A stretch of 64,000 nucleotides of DNA from Capsicum annuum. Lineage: Eukaryota; Streptophyta; Magnoliopsida; Solanales; Solanaceae. Under the pieces are notes generated by a model. It was not told where the DNA came from. It searched no databases and was given only the letters and a program-made list of their open reading frames with translations. Positions 34,680 through 44,576 of the stretch are shown piece by piece. A program made the translations under genes and the position numbers. Location: contig NC_061121.1 of the NCBI RefSeq assembly GCF_002878395.1, forward strand, positions 135,011,587 to 135,075,586. The letters are read 5' to 3'. Numbering within the stretch: the stretch's first letter is position 1; each line of letters opens with the position of its first letter.

Positions 34680-34930
34680 CCAACAGGAGGTTCATCTATT
34701 TTATCGGATCATTAATCTGATGGTTCTTCCATTGCATCAAATGGTTAATTAGTTGCATCAAATTTTTTATTTGATGCTTAATCTGTTGCAACATATGATT
34801 AATCTGTTGCATCAGATGATTAATCTGTAGCATCAGAATTATAATTTGATGGTTCTTCTGGTGCATCGGATGGTTTATCTGTTGCATCTATGACAAATCT
34901 TTTGTATCAGATGGTTAATATGTGGCACCA
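34680..34930. repeat. Short tandem repeat, ~22 bp TTAATCTGTTGCATCAGATGG
   Basis: About ten imperfect units, for example GATTAATCTGTTGCATCAG and GGTTTATCTGTTGCATC. The centre differs from the other arrays (TTGCATCAGAT in place of TTGCAACAGAT). A Gln/Asn/His-rich minus-strand reading frame here is only a translation of the repeat. Confidence 0.75.
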
Positions 34931-35189
34931 GATGAATAATCTATTGGAGAAAACAAAAAATAGTAGCACGATTTTATTCAACAAAAAAACAGCAATATCA
35001 CCAGAAATTAGAATTTTATTCAGACCATATTTTAAATTAATGCAACAAGTATTGAAATTGTTAACCAATACTATAAGACAAGTTGGCTCAAGTTACTCGT
35101 TTTTTTTAAAACTAAAAAAGCCCTTAATTTTTACCCGTGAAAAAAGAAAAGAAACGATGAAGAATTCAAAGCTGTTGTGGTCGAAGAGC

Positions 35190-35600
35190 AAGGCTCTCAC
35201 GTCGTTTGAAGGTTGAAGTCAAAAAGGAACTCGAAGCCCAATAATTTATAATCGAATGTTGAAGTTACCGAGGATTGAAATGAGAAATTTATAGAACAGT
35301 TGGTTGGGAGAGAGTTGAGAGAAGCTGTCGAGAGAGGGATGAGAGATAGGTTGATTTGAATTGAACAGGGGAACTCGAAGCCCAACTATTTATCGTTGAA
35401 GGTGGAAGTTGCTGAGGGTTGAAGGGAGAAATTTTGCAGAACTGTCGGTTGGAAGAGGGTTAAGAGAATCTGTCGAGAGAGAGGGGAGAGTGGTTGATTT
35501 GGATTGAAGAGGGGTGTGAGTTGGGTTGATTTGTATTTTTAAAAAGATTAGAAAGTTTTAAAAATATTAATCAAGTCCACAATTAACTTCATCAAGTTTC
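35190..35600 (-). repeat. 5' end of element B with 144 bp tandem duplication
   Basis: GGAACTCGAAGCCCAA starts at 35226 and again at 35370. Both units continue with GTTGAAG, a GGTTG-AGAG block and CTGTCGAGAGAG. Read on the minus strand it is a CT-rich leader, as next to gene A. The outer part (35520-35580) is the inverted counterpart of 25795-25855. Confidence 0.65.
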
Positions 35601-36510
35601 CTAATGATGTTTGACCCTTTAAGTTGGTCAATGTCATTAATCCTTCATTCAAGACTTAAAAGACACATTTCCTTCAATTTTCTCACATAAGTGTTCTAAA
35701 TATTAAAAATAAGTATTTTCTTTGTTTTAATTTATTTATTCTATTTTGACTTAATACGTAAAAATAAAAAATTAAATTTTATAGACTTAAATTAAAAATG
35801 TATCAAGATATTTTTTTATTTTATGATATTAAACATGTCATATAGAAAATTAAAAATAAAGAGTTGATAAAAAGGAAAAAAAATATTTTTTTAAAGAGAT
35901 AAAAAATATGTCAAACAAATTAAAACAAAGTGAGTAACATTTATTTTTACTCCTGAATCCGTATCTAGTTTAAAAAATAAACAGATAATTTAATATTTGG
36001 TATTTTTTTGTCCTTGTTATTAAATATTATCCACCCTATTTCATTTTACTTGTTTTTATTGACTTGACACTAACGCTTAAAAAAATAATTAGATATGCAT
36101 TTTTTAAATTAACTTAATAAAAATATTATTTTGAAACTTAAATTTGACTACTACTAATCTATGTAACTATTAATTTTTTTTTAATTTGAAGAAAATATTA
36201 GTAGCTCGGTTGGTTAATTATCTGAATTTCAATTGGTGAAAGTTCGAATACTTTCTTGATTTGTAAAAAAAGATAAATAAATTAAAATATTTTATTTTTG
36301 TTATATGAATCAAATAAAATGAAATAAAAGGAATATTTCATTATGCAATATATTTTTTAAAATATTAAATTTATTATATTCAAAAAATATATAATAAACT
36401 ATTTATATTATTTATTGTTTTATATATGTCAATACAACAGTGAATAAGTAAAAATGAAAATATCAAAGGTCAACTAATACCGAACATGTAAAATAAATGG
36501 AGAAAAAAAA
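35601..36510. other. AT-rich stretch with a SINE-like head
   Basis: No gene seen. At about 36195-36250 the plus strand has TAGCTCGGTTGGTTAATTA and AAAGTTCGAATAC. These are spaced like the A and B boxes of a tRNA-derived SINE promoter. The copy is decayed and its end is not defined. Confidence 0.3.
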
Positions 36511-36656
36511 TCTATATATCTATATCTATATCTAAATCTATATATATATTATAAATAACAAGAAAGTCTTGCATAGGTTGTTGCCAAGTGGCAACATAGG
36601 ATAATGCCATGTGTTACTTTTTAGGACAAATTAGTTAGGTTAGATAAAATTAGTTA

Positions 36657-36893
36657 CTCCCTCCGTTACCTAATTTCCTTTTTAGTTCATTTAAAAAAGA
36701 ATGATCCCTTTTTCTTTTTGGCAATACTTTAATTTCAACTTTCCACATGACATGTTTAGGACCACAAGATTAAAGGGCATTTTGGTACATTTAACATAAT
36801 TTTAATTTAAGGCCACAAGATTCAAAAATCTTCTTTATTTTCTTAAACTTTGTGTCAAGTCAAAGTAGGTCATTCTTTTTTAAAAGGATGGAG
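36657..36893. mobile_element. Stowaway-type MITE (Tc1/mariner)
   Basis: It begins TA-CTCCCTCCGT and ends with GGATGGAG-TA, giving inverted ends and a TA target duplication (36655-36656 and 36894-36895). The 237 bp non-coding body is typical of plant Stowaway elements mobilised by mariner-like transposases. Confidence 0.85.
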
Positions 36894-37770
36894 TATTATT
36901 TTTTAATTTAAAATAAAAAATAGTTAAATATTTTTTATTTAAAAAAATGGACATATCAATTTAAGAAAATCGTGCAATCATTACGTAAGAGATTTATAAC
37001 TTTTTTTTTGTTATTATTTAGAACTTATCATGTTTTTATATCTATTATTAAACTTAAAGATAAATTTAAATTAAATTACCATATTTGAATACTTTATATC
37101 TTAATTATTCAATTACAAAGTTTGATTTAAAAATTAGTTTGTTAAACTAATTAAACCAAACATAAAATCATATTTAATATAAAAATAATAATTAAATTTT
37201 TATTTAATAATTTTGAGAAAAAATAATAATTAAATAAAAACTTACTAAAAAAGTTTAAGAAAAAAATGTAAAAAAATAAATAATTTTGAGTTGTCAAATT
37301 TTATGACAAAGCTCGAACAAGTTTGGAGTTGTCATTTTTTTTTTGAAAAATATGTTAAAAGAAAAAAAAATTAACCCTAACAGATGCGTCCATTAACCCC
37401 TCCATTACTCCCACTAACTTATTACAAATACACATGCACGATTATCAGAAAAAGAAAATAAAGAATCTAAACTACCCTACCCATGTCTGCTAGAAAATTA
37501 TGTTTATCTTTTAAAACAAAAATGCCCACTAATTTTTTTTAAAAAAATTATCATATTAGATAAGAAAACTGCCAAACAAAATTTATAATATAATTATTTA
37601 TTTTGAAAAAGTAAAAATTGAAATTGAGATAAAAAAATAAAGCTAACCTAATTTAAACTACCGATCCCATTCCCTACTTTCTAGCCCATGTCCTCACCCC
37701 AGTAAGCACACTCAAACATCCAATCTTCCATCTATAAATATAAATTAGTATAGTAGTTCGTGGTGCAGTT

Positions 37771-37865
37771 ACAAATATTCAAAAAAAGAATTTGTATTCA
37801 AGGCATAATATATGCTATTACACAAACATTCAAATAAAGAATCTATGTTCAAGGCATAATATATC
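37771..37865. repeat. 51 bp tandem duplication
   Basis: ACAAATATTCAAA and ACAAACATTCAAA begin at 37771 and 37822. AAGGCATAATATAT follows at 37800 and 37851. Confidence 0.7.
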
Positions 37866-39871
37866 ATTGTCTTTTTTAATTTGAAAAATCTTCTTTGTTG
37901 ATGATAGCGTTCACATTCAATTTCTACATTCGCATATAAGTTCAAGTTTCTTATTCAAATACGTTATTGTTTACATGATTTTCAGAACATTTGATATGAA
38001 ATGCTTGTAGGTATGAAATGCAAATTGCTATACCGAAGTTATTGGAACAAATAGGTAAGACACATATCAAAATTAGTGTCATGGTTTGACATTTTACAGC
38101 TTCCAATTCATGCAATCACATATGTTAAAGCTCAAGAGAAAAAAGATAAATTTTGTTTTGGATTTAGATGAAAATCCTTTTTGATTTGTTAATGGGTTAG
38201 GTGTAAGATATAAGTTTTTTAAATTTTGTTATATTTGCGAGGATACTATCTACATGATATAAATTAATAAAAAAAATTATGCAGTATCAAAATTTGTATG
38301 AAAATTTGATTGAGTGATTTTATAAGAGAATAACCTTATATTGTGATTTTATTGACATGAAACAAAATTAAATAATGTTGTTAGATAATTCCTCATAATT
38401 GAGTTATCTTTGAGATATTTCCTCAAAAAGTGAGCATAATTTTGATCAATTCAGATTTGAACTAAAAACTTTTATTTTGTCCTTATTTTTCGCTATTCCT
38501 TCCAATTACTTATTGATGATTACCTGAGTCTTTAGTTGGTAGGTTAATATTTTTAAAAAAGTTAATTGCTATTTTCATGGAGCTTTACATCTTAGTATAT
38601 ACTATACACTTATTCACACTTCTAATGCATCATATTGTACCATTTTATATTACACCAATTATCTATATTATAAAACTTAAAACACATTAACTTCATATGA
38701 TTAAAAAAAATTTAAGTCTCTCAGCTATTATATTAATTTTGTATTTGTAATATTAATGATTCACATTTTTTCAACGTTCCCTAATGATAGGTTGTATGAT
38801 TACGTAGCTCAATACTTTCATTTTGATGAAATGCTAAAAATTACTTTGCACAAACTAATTGTGAAGCCTAAATGAGGGTTTAATAATTCATTCTTCATTT
38901 TGTTATGTTTGAATAGATATTAATATTTTGATTAAGCAAATATGTTGTGATTTACGTGTGGGTTAGATCAAAGATAGAGATTGTTTCATAAAAACTTTTA
39001 AATTTAAAGATAAAATATTTGCTCTCACAAGGTATACTCTCTCTCCACACTCTAATTATGTGACTTTTATCAAAAAAAAAAAAAAAAAAAATTGTGTTGA
39101 CTTTAGCCTCTATTAGAAAAATCGCACTATTGTGTGAACTATAAACATTTTCCTTTGATGTAATTTTTCATGTTTGTTGTATCAAGAAGAGAGAAAAAAT
39201 TTAAATATTATTATGAAACATATGATTAATATTATTTGTCCTTATGGATTTCAATAGTATGACAGGGTTAGTAAGCTGTTAAAAAATTTGCAAGTTATTG
39301 ATGATTGTCAATGAAAAAATGTGGCAAGAAAACAACAGAAGTGAAGAAAAAAAGTACATAGAGAGTATTCAATTATATCGTAAATATTAGATGTATTAAA
39401 TAACCTTTCTGTTTTTTATCGTCTTTTATTTTGGTGTGTTGGTTATTGTTTGCCTATAGTATTATCTTAGACAAATATATTTTATGATTTAATAAAATAT
39501 TAATATTAATATTTTACTTACAAAAATATTTCTATTGGTCGAATTTTTATTATTGTTATAATACTAAATATATTAATTTAGTAAAGAGCTAAAGATCGCG
39601 AAAATAGGTTTTAGAATTTGTAGTTATGCGCAATTCTAAATATAGTATAGGTAATGACACGAGATTAATCATTATAATACTTATCGAAGTTAATATTTTG
39701 TAGAAAATATGCTAGATAAAAATGATCAAGGGTTTATATGAAAAAATGTTAGGACAAATTTTTTTTATAACATTTTTATAAATATTAGTTAATTTATTTA
39801 GTATTATAGACTAAATTAATATATTTAGTATATTTAGTATTGTATTTATTATATATTTAATATATTTAGTA

Positions 39872-39916
39872 GATTTCATTTGATTTTACAAAAAGACCGT
39901 AAAACCAAATGAAATC
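39872..39916. repeat. Short hairpin, 18 bp stem
   Basis: GATTTCATTTGATTTTAC pairs with GTAAAACCAAATGAAATC with one mismatch, across a 9-base loop. It follows a run of TATATTTAGTA repeats and may mark the end of a small element. Confidence 0.6.
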
Positions 39917-42307
39917 AGAAAAACTGAAAAACAAATATAAATGTTTACATTCATTTATTTAATAATTATATGATAATTACATTCATTTTGAATCGTGTTA
40001 TATTTTTAACTCAAATTATTTATATAAAAAGTTATATAATTATGAATTTCGAGTTTCATCGAATAGTTATTCAATAATTATATGATTTGCTTACTTTAAC
40101 TATATGAATTTTTTATTATCAAGTGAGATAAGACAATATCAATAGCTTAGTTAAAAGGTATGATTTTACAAGTTCAAACAAATTAGTTCATATTTTGATA
40201 TGATTAATATGCGTCAATAATCTCCGCGATACAAATAGCTAGAAAGTCTTGCCTAAGAATTTGTAAAGCGACAGCCTCAAAGAGTGGCACATTTTATTTA
40301 ATAGGACAAATTAGTTAATTAGGTATGAATTAATTAGCAAGTAATTTCTAAAATGTTAAATTTTCTATTCATTTTTTAATATTCTATTTTAGTGGGAAAA
40401 TGTATTTAAAACATGCCTAGGAAATAATTGACACACTGATTCTAATTTTGCATTTATAAATAATTATTTTTATACAAAATGTATATGGTGTGGAGTCTTA
40501 CTACTGTGTAGATAATTTAAATCGTGTCTAAAATGTTTATTTAAAAGGTTTATCAAATTCTTTACAACAACAACAACAATCATTTTAATTCCTACAATAT
40601 CTATATATCCATATATAATTAAAATCAATAAATTCTAGCCTAAGAGTTTACAACTGTAAAAGTTTTAAACTTAAAATTAAAATTAACATTCAAATTACAT
40701 AACAATAAACACACTATTAAAAAGAAGAATTACTATCTTATTTACTCTTTATAATTTTTTATGATTATCTTTAAAAAGGTGATAAAAAAAAAAAGATAAG
40801 AAGATTAAGATTGCACATTGCCTTGCCCCATTTTCCCACCAACTCACAAATACTCACACATTTTTTCGTTGATTTAAATGCTCAATATTAGATGATATCA
40901 GCGGAATTATTTCAAAAATTAATTTGTTTTTTTTTTATTTAACATAAATAAGCATGTAGAATTTACTAAGGATATGCAGTAAGAGAGGAGAAAGATAAAA
41001 GATAATACTGTTTATATTTATGGCAAAAAATAAGCTGGTGTATAGAAAAAAAATAGTGAACCATTATTGTCATTTTGTTTTTGAATTATTATTTTAAAAT
41101 TATCAAATTTGGATCTTCTATATCATATTGGAAGGAAGATAGGAGTGGTGAGTATTAAGACAGATGACACGTCAAAAGAATTGTATCAAAAAAGTAATAC
41201 TATACGTTGTAAATAATGTAACAACCAATAAAAATCAACGAACATGTCCTAAAGAATATAAAGATAAAACTTATTAAAAATGAGCAAGTCTTTTAAAGTA
41301 TGATAATAAAAGTTAAACTATAGGTAAGACCAAATATTGATTATAGATAAAATTATTTAAGTTTTAAGTTAGAATTTAAAGATAGAAATAGCATAGTAAT
41401 AACTAATTATCGTTATTTTAATAAAGCCAAAATGTTCGTAATTACAATAATTAGAGTTTAATTTAAAATTTCATATATTAAAACTAAATAAAAGAAACAT
41501 TTAATTATTTAATACATAGGAAATAATATCAGTATTCAAATGACTTATGTATTTCATATTTTATTAATAATTTAAAATTATGATATTGTTTGAATTATTA
41601 TGACTACTAAATGAAAAAGGATTAAATAGAATAATATAGCTGGAAGAGAGGGTATAGTAAGGACAACTGAATTAAAAACATAACCAAGTTTCTCATATAT
41701 GAGATTTTAATAATTAAAACCAAAATAAGAACTTATCGAAAAAATCCTTACTGTCTATACCATAGTTAAAAAAAATCAAAAAATTATAAGTAGATCTTAT
41801 AATAGATTTTAAAGTTTTTTTTCTTAAAAAAAATCAACTTCATAAAACTATTCCCATAAAAAAAGTAAATTTAAGAATTTTGTATGTGACTCATACCGCT
41901 ATTAAAGTTACCAGGAAAAAGACAAATGAAATAATTCAGTTTTTTGCATGATGTTTTGAGTTTCTTATATACAGTACTTTAACTAATGCTTATATTTTCT
42001 CCACAATAAGAATTACTTATATACTACTTGGCTTTCCAAATGCAAGGGAATATTATTGAAAAAATTACATAAATCCATGTCGAAAGTAAGGCAATAAAAT
42101 TTATATTTTTTCCAGAATTCTTTTATTTTTGGGGCAAACCCACATAAATGTTGGATCTGTGCACTTTTTTTTTTTTTAAAAGAAATATTAGTCTTGAAAT
42201 ATGAAAGACTTTATAGTGTTGAACAATTATAAAATAATAGTAGCTATATATACCATACAAAATGTTAGTGTATAAAAAGAATGATTACAAAAAAAGAAAA
42301 CAAAAAC

Positions 42308-43413
42308 ACCCCTAATATATACAACAACAACAACAAACCCAGTGTATTCCCACTTAGTGGGGTCTGGGGGGTAAGATGTACGCAGTCCATACCTCTACCT
42401 CTGATGAAGTAGAAAGGCTGTTTCCGAAAGACCCCCGGCTCAAGTCACGAGATATCACAAAAACACATAGTACAGCACAGCAGCAGATGACATAACATAG
42501 ATACGGCACCCATAGGGAATATAAAACAGAGTAAAGCAGGAATGCAGGAATAATAAAGCAGAGGAGAGCACACAGATTCGTAATAAACATGGAACACGGA
42601 ACACGAAACACTGAATACAGAATCATAACAGGAATACACCCCCACCAATTAATTCCCTACACTAGCGACCCGAACTGGCCCTAATCCTCTGCCGTAATTC
42701 GCATCTTCCAGCCCTTCCTATCTAGGGTCATGTCCTCGGTGAGCTGTAACTGTTCCATATCCCGCCTAATCACCTCACCCCAGTACTTCTTCGGTCTACC
42801 TCTACCCCGTCTAAAACCATCCAACGCTAGCCTCTCATACCTACGGACCGGGGCATCCATGCCCCTCCTCTTCACGTGTCCGAACCATCTCAATCGTGCT
42901 TCCCGCATCTTACACTCCACTGAAGTCACACCAACCTTCTCCCGGATAGTCTCATTCCGAACTCTATCCCCTCGGGTCAGTCCACACATCCAGCGCAACA
43001 TCCGCATTTCTGCCACCTTCATTTTTTGGATGTGGGAGTTCTTAACTGGCCAACACTCCGCTCCATACAGCAAGGCCGGACGGACTACCACCCTATAGAA
43101 TTTGCCTTTAAGCTTGGGCGGCACCTTCTTATCACACAGCACCCCCGATGCGAGTTTCCACTTCATCCATCCCGCCCCAATACGGTGCGAGACATCCTCG
43201 TCAATCTCACCGTTACTCTGGATCACGGTTAACAGCCTCGGATGCCAATCCTCACAGTCTCATTAGCTCTTGAATGTCGATTTAAGACTAGAGGGACCCT
43301 TGGTCTGGGTCCTAAGACTTCCGGACTCGTTCTGGGCCATTGGGAGGATTTTGGCTAAAACGGATCCTTGGGTGTCAGGACCCACTTTTCATCGAAATGA
43401 CCCCTAATATATA
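42308..43413 (-). mobile_element. 5'-truncated RTE-type LINE insertion with 14 bp TSD
   Basis: The insert (42322-43399) is flanked by perfect ACCCCTAATATATA copies at 42308-42321 and 43400-43413. On the minus strand it ends in a TTG-repeat tail (plus-strand CAACAACAACAACAA). The 3' untranslated part has the CCCACTTAGTGGGGTCTGGGG and GGCTGTTTCCGAAAGACCC words common in Solanaceae RTE elements. The intact target duplication indicates a fairly young insertion. The outermost ~175 bases (43227-43399) do not look like RTE coding sequence. Confidence 0.85.
42681..43226 (-). pseudogene. C-terminal part of RTE LINE reverse transcriptase polyprotein
   Basis: A 181-codon open frame reads [20 protein letters not shown], then [20 protein letters not shown], then [19 protein letters not shown], then [19 protein letters not shown] and [20 protein letters not shown], ending at 42681. 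This is the conserved tail of plant RTE-type LINE proteins, downstream of the RT palm. The catalytic core is missing, so it cannot reverse transcribe. The open frame fits a recent, unscrambled copy. The first Met lies near the truncation and is not a real start. Confidence 0.85.
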
Positions 43414-43477
43414 ACATATATATAGTTTATATACATATATTTCTATTATTTCTTTTCCCTTTTCTTTTTTTTATATA

Positions 43478-43513
43478 AAAATAATTCGCGCAGCGCGCCG
43501 GAACTTATACTAG
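43478..43513 (+). other. Helitron 3' terminus
   Basis: A GC-rich hairpin, CGCGCAGCGCG (about 43487-43498), stands in AT-rich surroundings. It is followed by 15 bases ending in CTAG at 43510-43513 and then T. Confidence 0.6.
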
Positions 43514-44565
43514 TTATTGTAAATATGGAGAAATGTACGGGTAATAATGGGTGAAAGAAAATGGAGACGTGGCCAATCCACTTAACTAGAACCGTGTTAC
43601 AGTGATTGCAAATTTGGTCTAAGAATTTTCAGAACGTGGATTTGGAGTTTCGTCACGGCATTAGCCTTTTCTGCTTTCACGGGTGGCCCGTAGTTCTGCA
43701 CCGTCGATATAGCAGAGGAAAACACCATCAACGGCAAAGAATGAAACACGATATACCCTTAAAGGTTGCAACTTGTAAACTCGTTCCTTGGGATCGCATT
43801 GTTTGTTTAGTTTATTTTCATTAATTAATAAATTTCGTGCCATAATTTATTATTTAATTTTAAAAATTATTGTTTTGTTGTTGTATGGGGTAAAATAGAA
43901 ATAGCGAATGCATGACATCGCGGTTTGAGCAGGATGAAAGTCGTTGGATCTGATCGCCCCGAGAGCGACATCAAAATGAAACATGGAGGAGAACGCCCTC
44001 TCGTCCTCATCCTGAAAGCATGAGTAACCATAATAACGATGCACTAAAGGACAAAAGGGGAACAAAATGTCAAGATGTTCAGGTGTGCGGACGATCCTTC
44101 GCAGACTTGCACCAGATAGGGAATACTAGGCTGGCACTCTCCAACGCCTCTAACGTGTGGCATTCACTCATTGGACATGGTGCTATAGGGCTCGGGTGAC
44201 ATTATCTTATTGGTCATAGGCCTACCTTGTATTTTATGAATAATTGTTTCTCCACATTTGTAAGGGGTATATGATTTCGCTCAAGTCTGCCTCTAAGCAT
44301 ATCTAGTTTGCCTCTAAGTTCTCTGCTTTTGTATCTCTATTTAATGTAGGATGCGGCCAAATTCTTTTCTTGTTTGCTCTAATTACACGACTTGTGTAGT
44401 GATTCAGATTTACTTTTTTAACTCTAGATCATTCATTATTCCAGTTATTTTCGATTTTCTTGCTTATTGTCTTACAAACTTTCGTTACTAATATGAAGCT
44501 AAATCATAATGTGTGCTCTTAACCCACCTACAAATTTAACTATCCCGAATCGATGGTAAATAGTT
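43514..44565 (+). repeat. Probable 5' LTR region of the Tat-like element
   Basis: Non-coding sequence directly upstream of a TGGCGCC-type primer site, so at least the part from about 44090 to 44560 is likely LTR. The partner LTR was not found in the window and the left edge is undefined. The segment 43514-44090 is unassigned, and its short open frames look accidental. Confidence 0.4.
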
Positions 44566-44576
44566 TGGCGCCCACC
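44566..44576 (+). other. Primer binding site of Tat-like element
   Basis: TGGCGCCCACC followed by ATTGGGA matches the TTTGGCGCCCACC-type primer site seen in Tat/Retand and related non-chromovirus gypsy elements. Confidence 0.65.

Larger units (their letters stand above)
36896..42307. other. AT-rich non-coding interior
   Basis: No open frame has recognisable similarity. Notable items are a 51 bp duplication (37771-37865), an A-rich run near 39073-39092, repeated TATATTTAGTAT words at 39790-39870 and a hairpin at 39872-39916. The rest is AT-rich filler. Confidence 0.5.
36511..43513 (+). mobile_element. Helitron-like region with several candidate 5' ends
   Basis: At 36511 (after A) TCTATATATCTATATC is followed by AGAAAGTCTTGC and ATTAGGACAAATTAG-like blocks. 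The blocks AGAAAGTCTTGCC and AATAGGACAAATTAG recur after a second candidate start at 40221 (TCTCCGCG). A third start, TCTATATATCC, lies at 40600 after A. One good 3' end exists at 43513. The interval may therefore contain one long Helitron or nested or concatenated short ones. No Rep/helicase coding is visible. It carries a Stowaway MITE and an RTE LINE insertion. Confidence 0.45.

Noticed and set aside
34696..34887. Minus-strand open frame rich in Gln, Asn, His and Met
   Set aside because: It is the translation of a ~22 bp tandem repeat and has no start context or homology.
22250..34950. Regular short palindromes considered as a CRISPR array
   Set aside because: The genome is a plant, spacing is irregular, and the spacers are themselves repeats.
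42445..42648. Cys/Ser/Tyr-rich minus-strand frames near the LINE 3' end
   Set aside because: They lie in the 3' untranslated part of the RTE element, downstream of the natural stop at 42681.
42730..43098. Plus-strand 122-residue frame
   Set aside because: Antisense of the RTE reverse transcriptase tail.
43606..43824. 72-residue plus frame in GC-richer DNA
   Set aside because: No recognisable motif, no gene context, and antisense frames of similar length overlap it.
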